Source: Brachionus manjavacas | Taxonomy: Eukaryota; Rotifera; Eurotatoria; Ploima; Brachionidae | NCBI GenBank assembly: GCA_019054805.1 | Contig: JAHQIY010000017.1 | Span: 434,001 to 498,000, forward strand | DNA length: 64,000 bases | Direction: 5' to 3' | Part shown: positions 36,201-47,748 of the stretch, in pieces | How the letters are laid out: every line of letters starts with the position of its first letter | Position numbering within the stretch: the stretch's first letter is position 1 | Notes under the pieces: model-generated | What the model was told of the DNA's origin: nothing | What the model saw: only the letters and a program-made list of their open reading frames with translations | Database searches by the model: none | Made by a program: the position numbers and the translations under genes

Positions 36201-38010
36201 AAATTAATTTACTTCAGTGATTAGTTTAGATAAATAGTAGTTGACTGTGCGGTACATTGAATTTTGGTGATCCCTGTAGAAAATTGGCAACTCGGCCGGA
36301 AAACTATTTAGCACGCCGAACATATTAGAAAAGCTAGCATTAGTAATTAACAAAAATAAAACTCCATTAATATTTTGAACACCTTCTTGATTTTCCTCGA
36401 TTTGCAAGTAAATAAGACCGAATATCAGAGCTATGAAGAAAGTTTGAATTGCGAGAATTTTTGTTTCCATTGGGTTACGGGACATGCTCAAAAAACTTCT
36501 CCATATGAGCCATTTCAATTGAGTAAACCAGCCAGCTTTATAGGCCGAGTTTAACTGTGATTGAAAACTGGCCGATTTTAAGTTTTGCTCACTACTTACT
36601 TTTTTAATATTGTCCATAACTTCTTTACAATATCTACTTGAATCATATCCATCACATATTTTTTTGACCCTTTCTTTGCTCTCTTCTTTGTTAGATGGCA
36701 AAATAGCCAATGTTTTGATATAATAATCAGCTGGATTGTAATTGATGGGCAGCGTAAACCCTTGACTAGCAAAAAAATCTTTAGCTTCGGTCAAATCACC
36801 CAAAAAAGCACTGCGACCCTCGGCCATCAAGTACAGCCGGTCGAAAATCTCAAATATTTCACTAGAAGGCTGATGAATAGTGCATACAATAGTCTTTCCT
36901 TGTTTAGCTAAATTTTTCATCGACTCTACAATGGACATGGCCATAAACGAGTCAAGACCACTGGTCGGCTCGTCACAGAACAGAATACCCGGGTCTGTTA
37001 TAATCTCTGAAGCAAATGCAAGACGACGCATCTCGCCACCCGATATACCTTTAATTCCTAGCTGAGCCACCCCGATAAGTGTATTCTCACATTTTTTTAG
37101 GTTTAGATCATTCATTACCAGCTCTACTCTTTTTATTTTTTCTTCATATGAAGTGTGACGGTCCATTCTGAGCATTGCTTGGAATTTTAAATGCTCGGCC
37201 ACTTTTAATGTTCCAATAAATATGTCATTTTGTTGAACATAGCCCGAAACGGCTGATAACTGCTTTCGGTCATCTATTATTTTACCATTTATTTTGACGC
37301 TGCCTTGTACAACTAAGTCTCCATTATTTCTCAATGTTAAAACATTTAACAAAGTTGTTTTTCCTTTAGATAAAAAGTTAGATAATTTTCTAATTTACAA
37401 GATTTTTTTGACCATTTTGAATTTTTTTTTTAATTTTTATTTTTTTTCTCTTAAAATTGAGATCCTAAAAGGATTGATGTAGTTTTAAATTTTAGATTAT
37501 TTTTGTTAAATACATTTTCAGCAAAAAAAAAAGATTTGTGAGAATTTTTAAATGCTGAAAAGTATATTTTTTTAAAAATATTTAAAATTTAAAATTTTCA
37601 AATATTTTTTAATGAAAAATTTGATTTTTTATTCTAATCAACTCAAGATAAACTGGTCAATATGGTTTAAAAAATCTTTTCTTTTAATAAAATTTAGAGA
37701 TTTAACCTGCTCCGGATGCACCCATGATAGCCAAAATTTGACCAGGTCTGGCAATACCAAACACATTTTGAACAATTTGCAATTTTTCACATTTTGGCGT
37801 TTTTTTTTTCGAAAAAAAACTCTCTTTAGCTTCAGGCACATTAACATTCAAGTCTTCCCAAGTTAGAGTTAAATTATTGCCCGATTCCATATTGACAGAA
37901 ATAGAGCCATTTGAAATTGGCCTTGGAAGCTTTTTTAATTAAATTAAATTATTTTATTTAGGTGAATTAATTGACTTAATAATTACCGAGTCTGGTTTAG
38001 GTTTTATCAT
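33234..38010 (-). CDS. ABCG-subfamily half-transporter, copy 3
   Basis: Six exons on the minus strand: 38010-37987, 37929-37707, 37363-36213, 33852-33611, 33556-33385, 33335-33234. All GT..AG and in phase; 637 residues. The 24-nt first exon (MIKPKPDS) lies behind an in-frame acceptor. Walker [10 protein letters not shown] spans the exon 2/3 junction. [28 protein letters not shown] and TIHQPS are all present. The membrane domain starts at YKAGWFTQLKWLIWRSF and ends KARLKK. Exon 3 corresponds to several exons of copies 1 and 2, so introns were lost here or gained there. Intron 3 is 2.36 kb, while the others are 44-343 bp. It is more diverged from copies 1 and 2 than they are from each other. 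Substrate unknown. Confidence 0.93.
35045..35095. repeat. (AAT)n microsatellite next to TTAGCTACTGC
   Basis: An imperfect (AAT)n run followed by TTAGCTACTGCAAGAAAG lies in intron 3 of the third ABCG gene. The same combination ((AAT)n, then AGCTACAGC) is seen on the minus strand at 27540-27590, so both are likely ends of one repeat family. Confidence 0.45.
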
Positions 38011-39457
38011 TTTTTTATTTGGATTTTTATGTTGTTAAAAAATTTCGGATAGAGGTTTTATTTTAAGTTGATAAGATATCAGCTTAATTAATTTATCAAA
38101 ATGTTATGAAACAGAATTTTAGAGTTTGACATTGTTTTTCACGTGTAGCTATTACTGGTTTATTTAAAGCATCGTCATCCAAAAAAAGATTTTTTTTAAA
38201 TTTTTTCTTTCTATCTTTTTCATTAAAAAATTGAGTTTAATTTATTTTTTTAAATAATATATTATGTGTTGCTACTTTTTACATAATATCATCTAAAACT
38301 TTAAGATAAGAATTTGAATGAGCCATTACACTAATTTAAAAGTGACTGTAAATTAAAAGAATATACCAAGGGCAAATTGAAGTCTATGATCAAATTTTCA
38401 TGATCATGATCGAAATTATCACTAAAAAAGCTTTATTGGATATTTTTGTTCGTAAATTTTACTGCAGAAGCAAATTTTCAAAGAAACCATATTTATGTAA
38501 TTTTTTTTTTCATATTTTTTTAGAAAAATATTAAATTTTTTATTTTGCAAAGTCTTCAGACATAAAATTCATAAAAAAGAAAAAATTTTTACTCCCTTCT
38601 TTTAAGGAAACGTCAAATTAGAAAGAATAAATATTAGGTTAAATTCTTTTAATTATAAAACTTACCTCAGGCCATTATCGATTTCACTATCTCTACTCAT
38701 TTGAATCATTAACGTAGATTTTAGAATTTAAGCTTTATTTTTTTTTTTTTACAAAGTTTTATATAAATCTGTAAATTCTTTAGACTGAAAGAGGGGCGCT
38801 AAACCTTCAAACAGATTACCCGAGGGTCATCAATTTAAAATTATTAATAATAAAAATAATCAATTAAAAATGCAAGAAAAGATTAAAATAATTTCATAGA
38901 TTACTAAACACTAAATTTTGATAATTTTTTTAATAAACCTCTTATTATCAATTTAAAATAAAACCTGATAGCAGTTTTACTTTTAATTTCCAGTTAACTT
39001 CAAGAGTTTTGATCAAGAGGAAAAATATTTTAAACTTAACAACACCATTAGTTATTAAAGTCGGGTGGAATTAACTGTGTTTTGGTAAAACTCTAATGTA
39101 TGGTGACATAATATACGCTCAAAATAAGCTCAAAGGTCCAACACATGCATACTTTAATACAACTACCTATAATGTAAAAAGTTTTAAAAAAATCTTCAAC
39201 ATAAGTTTAACTAAAATCAATTTGGCTCATTTTTTCGCTAGCAAAAGCTTAAAAAAAATATTACTGAATTTAATTTTAGATATTTTAATTGTATTGTATT
39301 ATTTTTAATATTGAAGAAAAAAATTTCTATAATCAACTTTCATTGTTTAAAATTCAATTTATTTATTCGAGTTAAAATATTCTGAAAAATAATAAAATAA
39401 AATACACTCAAAATTGGTTTGAATATAATTTTTTTCTTCAAAATTAGTTTATTGTAT
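38011..39457. other. Non-coding stretch between ABCG3 and MRPL46
   Basis: AT-rich; no gene recognised. A 70-codon plus-strand frame at 39096-39308 has no motif and is not called. A small (AATAAT)n tail occurs near 38838-38860 after a less AT-rich segment, perhaps another retroelement end. Confidence 0.4.
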
Positions 39458-40389
39458 CTAAAAATCTAAAATAAAATTATTTAAACAAGTCAAATAGTCT
39501 TTATTTTTAATAAAATCCTTGAGTTCATCTTTCCGTATCCAAACAAAATCAAATCTGGACGAAGCCAAATGCTGTGCGCCTGATTTATAATGAGCTTTGA
39601 AAAAATACTGCTTCTCGACCAAACTATCCTTTTTTAATTTATATAGCCCCACAGGAGCATTTCCCATAAAATCAACTTCAAGTTTATCATTCAAATCTCG
39701 CACTGCTCTCTCAGCTGTCTTAAAAAAAATTAAAGAAAAATTTTTTTTTTCAATCCTTTTTAAAATTACTTGTCTTAGCGAAGCATCTTCTAAATTCAGC
39801 TCAACTTTTGGCAATTGCCATACAGAACTATTCGGCTCACTTACTAAAAGTATCAATTTTTTATCTAGAATATTATCAATATTCTGCAGAAGAAGTTTTT
39901 TGTTATCCTTTTCGGCTATTTCTTTATCAAACCCACGGCTGGTCTTCCTTTTGGCAAATTGAAAGGACTCAAGCTGCTTTAATTGCTTGTCCTCGTAATC
40001 CACAGCAGTCTCTATGACTAGATCTTGGTCATCTTCTTTGTCCTTTTTTTTCTGAGTCCGTTCCAGATCCTTCAAATGACGGAGCTCATGATTAGACAAT
40101 AAACTTCGTCGCACATTTATCTCATTAATCAAGTTAGAATATCTATTTTCCAGGTCGTTCATGTCACAGGTTATCACAGGCATTCGCTCGATGCAAACTG
40201 ATGCGTGTAGCTTAACCTGCGCAGTCGGTCTAGAGTCACTTTTTGACGCAACAGTGCTCAAAACTTAAATTTTTAATTAAATAGAATAAAGACCTGGGAA
40301 AAAAACCTACATTTTATGCTGGAATTTAGGCATCCATTATTGGTATTACGGGCATGATGCAGAAAAAATTGGTACTTTTTTAAAAGCAT
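39458..40389 (-). CDS. MRPL46: Mitochondrial large ribosomal subunit protein L46
   Basis: Three exons: 40389-40311, 40263-39770, 39718-39458, giving 277 residues, close to the roughly 280 usual for animal mL46. The start exon encodes MLLKKYQFFLHHARNT, a basic, acid-free leader as expected for mitochondrial import. Family landmarks: RSLLSNHELRHLKD, a charged linker, KLILLVSEPNSSVWQLPKVE, TAERAVRDL, FMGNAPVGLYKLK, QYFFKAHYKSG, FDFVWIRKDEL. The fold is Nudix-like and the protein is a structural part of the mitoribosome. Intron 2 is 51 bp, divisible by three and stop-free, so it reads through as extra coding sequence; the family alignment (SLRQ joined to TAERAV) and GTAATT..TTTAAG borders show it is an intron. 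Same strand as TFIIA-gamma, 270 bp downstream of its stop. Confidence 0.92.
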
Positions 40390-40659
40390 ATCTAAAACCT
40401 GATCGACTGTTGGAATATTTAAATCCTGGTCTATTGACTACTTGGCCAAAAGCAGTTTTCAATGCGGTAAAAAAGTAAATATCTAAGAACACATAGTTTA
40501 TTTATTTAAATTTTTTAAGAAGTGAGAATACAAAAAATAATTAATTATTAAATTGTTTGATTCAGATGAATGAGATTTGTGTATTATTGATTTTAGTCCA
40601 AGTTTGCGGCCGAGTCCTCTTTAATTTTAAATAAATTATCAAATTTTTTCTACTTTTGG

Positions 40660-41024
40660 TTAAATTATCTTACTTTTGCCATCACAAGCCACGAATTTTA
40701 CGTTTTTAGCAACAATTTTGTCTTGCTGGCTCTCTTTAAATTCGATTTGTCTGAACAAAAGGGTCCATACATTGTCACAGAAGCGGTACGTGCCCAAAGT
40801 ACCTTTGAATGTATATCTTGTTTTTACTCTAGTAGCTAGAGCATTATTGACCGATTTGTCGAATTCTTTCAACACCCTGTTCGCCAGGCGCTCCGTTATT
40901 TGATTAGTCTTGAAACAATTTTAACTTATTTAATTAATTCAAAGTTGTTTACTTGGATCATTTCGTCCAAGCATTCCTGTAAAGTATTGCCCAAAGTAGT
41001 ATTACGGTAAACCTCGTAGTTCAT
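40660..41024 (-). CDS. GTF2A2: Transcription initiation factor IIA subunit 2 (gamma)
   Basis: Two exons: 41024-40953 and 40908-40660, 106 residues (109 in human). The first exon gives [20 protein letters not shown], the conserved TFIIA-gamma helical start. The second gives [31 protein letters not shown] and VKFVACDGK, the conserved beta-barrel part that contacts TBP. TFIIA stabilises TBP on the TATA box in RNA polymerase II initiation and acts in the nucleus. The 44-bp intron is typical for the window. The gene lies head-to-tail with MRPL46. A shared transcript is possible, but nothing in the sequence proves it. Confidence 0.95.
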
Positions 41025-43524
41025 TTCTTTCTCTAATGGATAAAATGTAAATTTTTTAGTTTAATTTTTTGTTTTATTTAAATTTTTTCATGTACTAAGA
41101 AAATTTTTTTAATTTTTCAAATTGTCAAAATTAACTTAATTTTATTTGGAGCTTTTTCACTCATTAAAAAGAAAAATCACTGTGAGATTGCTTTTTTACT
41201 TTTGGTATTGTTATCAATAAAAATTTTGACCAATTTTCTAATTATAGTTTATTATAATAAAAAATACTTAAGAAAACTATATTAAATCAAATTTTTTAAA
41301 ATTTAATTGTTTTTAATTATGAAACATTTGGAAAGACCTATTTTAAAAATCGAAGATTTCAAAATTTCTCATTAGTGGAATATTTTAGGAGAAAAAACTG
41401 TCAAGCTTAATTATCTAGATTCTTTTAAATCAAAATACAAGTAAAATAGAATACAAAACCAGCAGCTTTTGAACCAGTTTCTCAGAATAAAATTACAGTG
41501 ATTCATCATATCCAGCAATAAAAAAAAGGGTTTACTTTAATTCATTTTATTTTGTTTCCTATTTTTTACAAGCTAAAGGTAGCAGTCACAAAATTATATT
41601 TTTCTGGAAAAAAAATAATTTGATAGAAAAAAAAATACTCAAATGCTTACCCACTTTACCCTTCAAAATTCGCCTATCAATAATTGTTCATAGTTTATCA
41701 AGCATTAAATTAAAGTTTGATTACTCCATTCTCTTGTAACCTTAAAAATTATTCATATTTTGATTTTATTATCTTTTTTGATATTGTTAAAAAAAAAGTT
41801 GAAAAAAAAAAGAATCAAAAAAACCTTATTAAGAAAATAAAAAACCAATATTATAATAAATAATATAATTGAAGGTCTTGCTTTGGAACAACCTTAAAAG
41901 CACATCTTTTTTAAAAAAAGTTAACTAGAAGATGAAGTTATACTTAGTTGAAAAAATATTCTAATATTAAAAAATTTTAGCAAGTAATCAACATCAAATT
42001 CCCAAGTTCTCTAGAAAGCTTATAATTATATTTCAAATAATGAAAAAATTTTATAATTTTTATTCTTAAAAATGAAGTATAATTATTTTTTCTTTTTTTC
42101 TAAAATTCAAAAAATTTTTTTTTTTCTTTTTTCATTTTTTCATAATAAATAAATTGTTAAAAATTGTAATTCTCGGTCATCTAGATCCTGAAGAAGGCCT
42201 ATCGGTCGAAACGCGTCGTTTTCTACAAAATTGTTTTTTTATATTAATAAATTTTAAAATTTTAATTGTTTTATTCGAATTGGAATTCAAATAAATTTAT
42301 TTCTATATTTTTTACTTTTTTTATTTTTTTTTAAATTTTATTAATTTTACATTTTCATTCTGAATAAGCTTTAGATTTTAATTAATAATTTTATCTCAAG
42401 TTTATTTACTGTAACTATTTTATTCTCTTTTCCTGAAGTTTAAAATATTTAAAGATGTTACTCGGAATTAAAATAATTTTATTTCTATATTTTTTACTTT
42501 TTGTATTTTTTTTTAAATTTACCATAGATGGTCAGTAATAGTTCACACTCTATAAATTTTTACCATTCAATAAATTTATTTTTTCAAATATACAAAACGT
42601 TTCTAGTAATGTTTAAGAGTTGAAACTAGGCAGGTTAAACAAATGAAATATTGAATAAGATTTTCTGAAAGTGTGCCATCTATAAAAAGCCGGGGAGCTA
42701 TGGATCTTATTTTAATAACGCCCCCTCCGTTACTTGCTCTATTTTATAAAACAAAAGTTCAAAATTTCTATAACTAATCTTAATAATCATTTATACAATA
42801 AAATTTAAATTGACTCAATTAAATGAAGCATAATTTTCATTCTAATTTCATTGATTTGACTTTAAAGTATTTTTACAAAAATATTTCTCTATAAAAAAAA
42901 ATTACTAACTTTAAGAGACAGGATCTAATTGATTTTCAATATAATTTAATTAAATAAAAAAATCATCTTTAATGTACATTTTATTACAGTAAAAGTAACC
43001 TGTCATATCATATTTTAAAATATTCGTATGTTTCTTGACGTGAAATGACGAAAATTTTTACATACTTCCTGGTGCATATTTTTTGATAAGCTTATGAATA
43101 AGCATAAGTAAGTAAAAAAATGTGTAAAATGAGCGAATTCAGTTTATTTTTTGAATATTATATTATTCCTCAGAATAAAATGTTTTATCAAAATTTTTAT
43201 TTTTTTCAATATTCTATTCCAAAAAAGTTATATTTTCATTCATTTAAACCTTATTTTCATTAAAATTCTAAAACCATTAAATTACAATTTTTTTAGATCA
43301 TAGCGCATCTGTAATCTAAGGATCTTTTTTGTCCTTCTGAACTCAGAAATTTAAAAGCTCAAAAAAATGGGACTTGGACAATAACTGTTCAAAAGTTAAA
43401 TTAACTTTGTTTGGATAAATTTGAAGGGATGTTGCTATTCGAAACATTAGGGACATTAATTTAAAATAAAAATTTACAATTCTTTAATTTAAAAATATTT
43501 TAGAAATCAATTCAAAAATTAAAA
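41025..43524. other. Non-coding AT-rich stretch
   Basis: No protein-coding signal on either strand. It contains the structured motif at 42181-42226 and a short motif at 43119-43144 shared with 27196-27226. Confidence 0.45.
42181..42226 (+). other. Hammerhead-ribozyme-like core motif
   Basis: CTGAAGA (42188-42194) fits the hammerhead core CUGANGA. A short stem GGCC/GGTC (42196-42199 with 42204-42207, one G-T pair) and loop TATC follow, then GAAA (42208-42211) and CGCGTCG, which could form a tiny stem III. The outer stem would pair TAGA (42182-42185) with TCTA (42221-42224) but is weak. Similar GC-rich CCTGAAGAAGGCC..GAAACG boxes are known to me from animal repeats, so this may instead be a repeat terminus. 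Confidence 0.3.
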
Positions 43525-44686
43525 ATGGGTGATAAAAAAAATGCCATCAAAAAACTACAAATGACATGCAGAAGTATTCGTTTGTCACCTTGTCTCGATC
43601 TCAAGGAGATAAATCTTGGCTCGCCCAAAGAGTACCTTCGTCTGTATCATCATGTTTTTCTCGACTACAACCCGGCATTAGCAGCCGAAATCCTCAACAA
43701 ACATGGCATGGAATTGAGCAGCAAAAATGACAAATTGTTCATCGATGGAATATACAAACTTGTCCGTGACATGTTCGGCTATGTGCCCAAATTGACCAAA
43801 GACCAGTTTTTTCAGACAAGTTTTGCTCAAATTAAAGCCTTAATGGCAAGTGACATAATCGAATTAATACTCGAAAGGTTTAAGCTGACACCGACTCTTT
43901 CCAAGCACAAAATAATTGAAAATAATGAAAATTTAGAGTCTAAAGAATTAAGTTGTAATTCAAGACAACCAAGCATACCTCGTAAGCCTTCGGTCAGAAG
44001 CAAAAATGTATCCAAGCTAAAAGAAACAGTTCTTAAAGAGCAACAATTGAATGTGGACGAATCACGTGGTCAAAACAATTATGAGAATCTATTGAACACT
44101 TTAATGGAAAAGATAAACAATTTGACTTTTACTTTTGGTAACATTGTACAGAGAATTGATAATATCGAAGAAAAAATTGAAGAAATTAAGAATCAAGATC
44201 AAAGACAGGTCTTTTCTGGAATAGAAAATGGAAAAAATTATGAAAATTTATCTAATAGAATCACTATTTTAGAATCTGATTTAATAAATGTTAAACAAGT
44301 AATTAAACTAATTTTTTAAATATTAGAGTATATTTTTTTATTTAAAAAAAAAGATGGTTAGTAGAAGTATGGAAAATAATTTTACAAATGAAACAACTAC
44401 TTATGAGACGCCTTCTCATTCTTTTGTGAATATGAGCCCACGGCAAGATGATATGATGTATCCGAAAAAGAGCTCGTTGATTCAAGGTCTGCCCTATGAA
44501 TTTGATCGGGTGTTGACAAATGACAATTTAAACGACTTGACCATCAATAGTACTGATTCCACACCGACTTTATCCGAGCCGGTCAAACAAAGCCGTCTTA
44601 GCGAAGAGGATAAAAATATTCAAAGAGCTCAGGAGCTAGTTAATAGAGCTAATCGTTTAAGCCAAATGTTATCTAATGCAATCTAA
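43525..44686 (+). CDS. CEP44: CEP44-like centriolar protein
   Basis: Two exons, 43525-44298 and 44354-44686, 368 residues; the intron has GTAATT..AAAAG borders and phase 0. A TTTTAG acceptor-like site 24 bp before the ATG suggests a 5' UTR intron. The amino-terminal 120 residues match the CEP44 domain: KLQMTCRSIRLSPCLDLKEI, YLRLYHHVFLDYNP, KNDKLFIDGIYKLVRDMFGY, LTKDQFFQTSFAQIKALMAS. A Ser-rich linker and a coiled-coil-like segment (about residues 185-255, NLLNTLMEKINNLTF) follow. CEP44 localises to the proximal centriole and helps centriole-to-centrosome conversion and microtubule anchoring in animals. The product matches vertebrate CEP44 in length (about 390). Confidence 0.87.
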
Positions 44687-45147
44687 GCATTACTTTATAA
44701 ACTAAAAAATAAAATTAATTTTTTTAAATCACATTTTATATTAATAAATTTTTAGAAAATATTTTTCCGTCATTTTAAAAAAATTAGCAATTTATTTTTG
44801 ACCTTTTGACAATGGATATTTTGAAAAACTTAATTGAAAATTAGATAGAATTCTTTTATTACTCTGCTATAACAATTAAAGCTTACTTCATTTTCATGGA
44901 CATAGACCATTTCATAAAAAAGAGTAAGATCTGTAAGGTTATTGTTCAGATTTTTTAATTAATTTTTATTTTCAAAGAAAAAAATCGATATTGAATGTTT
45001 TTAAATTTAATTTTGAAGAAAATTTTTTTTTTATTAAATCAATAGTTTTTGTTGAATTAAAAAGAATTAACAATTTTATTAAAAAGAAAAAAAAATTTGT
45101 ATGCTTTTATTAAACTAAAAAATGTGAACTATTTAAAATGAGGATAT
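44687..45147. other. Intergenic stretch
   Basis: AT-rich. It holds the 3' UTR of CEP44 (AATAAA at 44708-44713) and of the minus-strand gene at 45148. No other feature is seen. Confidence 0.4.
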
Positions 45148-45486
45148 TTATTGGGTTTCGAATGAAGAAGTAGCCTCGTATGTTCTGACAGTGGTTACTG
45201 TTGGCAAAAGTTCTTCTCTGCGTCTTACTTCGACACTTCTCACTACTTCTTCTCTTGGTACAATTTCGTTCCATCGTCTTACTTCTTCTCTTGGCACGAT
45301 CTCGTTCCATCTTCGGACAGTTACTTTCGGAACGTATTCAACAACTGTTTGAACTGGTTGAATAGTTTCGACTTCTCTGATCACTTCTGGTACGCGCACA
45401 TATCTAACTGGAGTGTAGTAGATTGGAGAACAGTAAATATGTCTTGAGCGCCTTGGTCTTCGAATTCGGATTTCAATATCAGCCAT
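45148..45486 (-). CDS. RWNEIVPREE-repeat protein, short form
   Basis: Single-exon minus-strand gene of 112 residues starting MADIEIRIRRPRRSRH. A Tyr/Arg-rich start (IYCSPIYYTPVRYVRVP) is followed by VEYVPKVTVRRWNEIVPREE, a second RRWNEIVPREE and VVRSVEVRRREE. The tail is short and Thr/Ser-rich. The central block is nearly the same as in the 25619-26401 gene, where it reads IRRWNEIVPREE..VRWNEIIPREE..VVRTVEVRRV, so the two are paralogues. The repeat period is 12-13 residues, rich in E/R/V/P and likely extended or coiled. TATA box 65 bp upstream. Function unknown; a structural or cortical role is a guess from the repeat. Confidence 0.85.
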   Translation of the reverse strand: MADIEIRIRRPRRSRHIYCSPIYYTPVRYVRVPEVIREVETIQPVQTVVEYVPKVTVRRWNEIVPREEVRRWNEIVPREEVVRSVEVRRREELLPTVTTVRTYEATSSFETQ

Positions 45487-45550
45487 TTTGAAAATTTGCT
45501 TTTTAAAATGTTTTTACCTAAATTGGTCGATGCATGGAAAAAAAAGCAAA

Positions 45551-45556
45551 TTTATA
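45551..45556 (-). promoter_or_regulatory. TATA box of the 45148-45486 gene
   Basis: TATAAA on the minus strand, 65 bp upstream of the ATG. The distance is nearly the same as the 59 bp in the paralogous gene at 25619-26401, which supports both. Confidence 0.45.
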
Positions 45557-46199
45557 TGTTTCTCTTTCATTTAAGTTATTATGTATTGATCTTTTTATGC
45601 TTCATTTGCCTATTCAATTTAACAATGTAGCAAACATTCTTTCGATGTTTTGAAGCCATTTAAAAAGATGTATTTTTGATTTAAATGAATAAATTGATAG
45701 ATCTATTGTTTCACTATCGATTAAAAATGTTTAGGTATTTAAAACGTTTCACTAATTATTAGATTGCATATTTTGGAACATTTTTGTTTACTTAAATTTC
45801 AAGCAATTTAAAATTTTAAACAATTTTTTTTTCACATACTTTCAAATTAAATAAGATCCCACTCCAGAGAAAAACAATTAAATGATTGTTTTTTTTGTTT
45901 TTTTAAAAAAAAAATTATTTTTTTTTAAATATTTATTTAAAGCATTAGATTATCTATACGGCGTTTATTGGCAACTTTCGAATTTAAAATTTATTATAAT
46001 ACTTTTTGTTCAAGTAAGTGATACTAATTAATGCTTTTAATTCTTTTGATTAATTTTAATTCACTTAAAAATGATCTAAAATAAGTTACAATAAAATCAT
46101 TTAGTTTTTTTTATTAAAAAAATTAATTAATTAAATTATTAAGTTTAACAAATAAATTCAGTTAATAATTTAAAAAGAGTTTGACCAGGTTAATAAGCT
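45557..46199. other. Non-coding AT-rich stretch
   Basis: Nothing recognised on either strand. Confidence 0.4.
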
Positions 46200-46880
46200 A
46201 ATTTAAAAGTTGGAAAACTATACTATTACAGGAAATTTACTCAGTTGGATTAAATCCTTTTTGCTTGATAGAAAACAACGAGTGGTGCTTGGTCACTTAA
46301 AATTTGTTTAGCTGGATGTAACAAGTGCTTGGTCCACTGTTCTTTGCTATTTTTATTAATGATCTCCCAGAAAGAATCAGAGGAAGATATTTTTTGTATG
46401 CGGACAAATGTAAGGTATACTGTATATTTAACCAAGTAAATAAAAGTTTAATGATAGAGCAATTATAAAACGATTTTAATAGTCTTGTCGAGTGGTGCAC
46501 TGAATGATGGATCTCAATATCGAGAAATATGAAGTAATGCATATTGGTAGAAAAAAATCCAAAAAAGAATTTCAAAAGAGAACAATGTTCACAAGTTGAC
46601 AGAGACCTTAGAATAGAGAGATCTGGGAGTCATAATAAAAATCGACATGAAGTTATGTAACCAAATTAGTTCTTTGTCGGCTAGGACAAAAGAGTTCTGG
46701 GAAAATTTTAAATGGATTCATTGAACATGACACCAGCATTGTTAAAAAATTTACATAAATCTTGTTTGACCACTTCATGAATATGCAGTCCCGGTGTAGG
46801 ATCCCTACTTGAAGAAAGATAAAGATACACTTGAGAGAGAAGAAGCAACCTGAAGCAATAATGATAATAATAAATCCTCA
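46200..46880 (+). mobile_element. Decayed LINE reverse transcriptase fragment
   Basis: Plus-strand readings with many stops: LSWIKSFLLDRKQRVVLG, then SAWSTVLCYFY/INDLPERI (the PQGSVLGPLLF box is frame-shifted), FLYADK in place of the FADD box, SLVEWCTE, and later EEKDKDTLEREEAT-like remains followed by (AAT)n near 46860-46875. Strongly mutated; no function left. Confidence 0.65.
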
Positions 46881-47748
46881 ATGGATTTATAAGATTTTAT
46901 GCACTTTAACTTAAGCGCTTAAAGTAAAATTGTTAACTATTCCACTGATACCAATAAGGATGTCACTTAATCACAAATTAATATTTTGTGTTAAACAATT
47001 TTATTATATTTTTAAATAAAAAAATAAAACTTTGAAAATTGAAAAAATTGAAAATCTTATTTTGATGTAATCTTATTTAGGTTTTTTTGTTTAAAATAAA
47101 TTCTGTTAAATTATTTTTAAACAATAATGTAATTTTTAATTAAAACTGCCTTTCAAAATTGAATTTTATTTTTAGGCCATAACTTTGACTTAATTATTTA
47201 GTCATAAAAGTTTTTTTTGACCGGTCATTTTGCGTCTTGATTTTTACCCAAATTAAAAACCATTCAAACACCATTTTTAACTTTCTCACAATCAGACTTT
47301 TAGGTATAAATTTTAGATAAAATTAAGTTGAAATAATATTGAATTTTTCTTAAAAATCAAATATTAAATATCTAAAAAATAGTTTTTTAACTAAAAATAT
47401 ATTGATTCTTGATCTACTCAATGGAAAATACCAATGCAAATATCTTGCAATAAAAAGATATTTTAATTTTCAGATATTAAAATTGAAAAATAACTTTGTA
47501 TTTAAGGAATCAATAACTACAAATGTTTTAGATGAAATTTAGAATTTAAAGCATTAATTTTCGAAAATATTTTATATTTTATAATACTTAAATGAAAGGA
47601 CTATCATGACATTTTTTTTAAATTTTTTCAAAAATTAAAATTTTGTGATTAAAATATTGGAAATTTGTCTAGTTATTTATTTGCTTAATTGAATATAAAA
47701 TCTTAATTTGTTAGATATCAGATCAATTTTAAAATTTTCCGAAAAAAT
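46881..47748. other. Non-coding AT-rich stretch
   Basis: No supported feature on either strand. Confidence 0.4.

Noticed and set aside
40330..40485. Plus-strand reading beginning GIHYWYYGHDAEKIG that looked coding
   Set aside because: It is the antisense of the MRPL46 first exon and its upstream region. The minus-strand reading joins in phase to MRPL46 and explains the composition.
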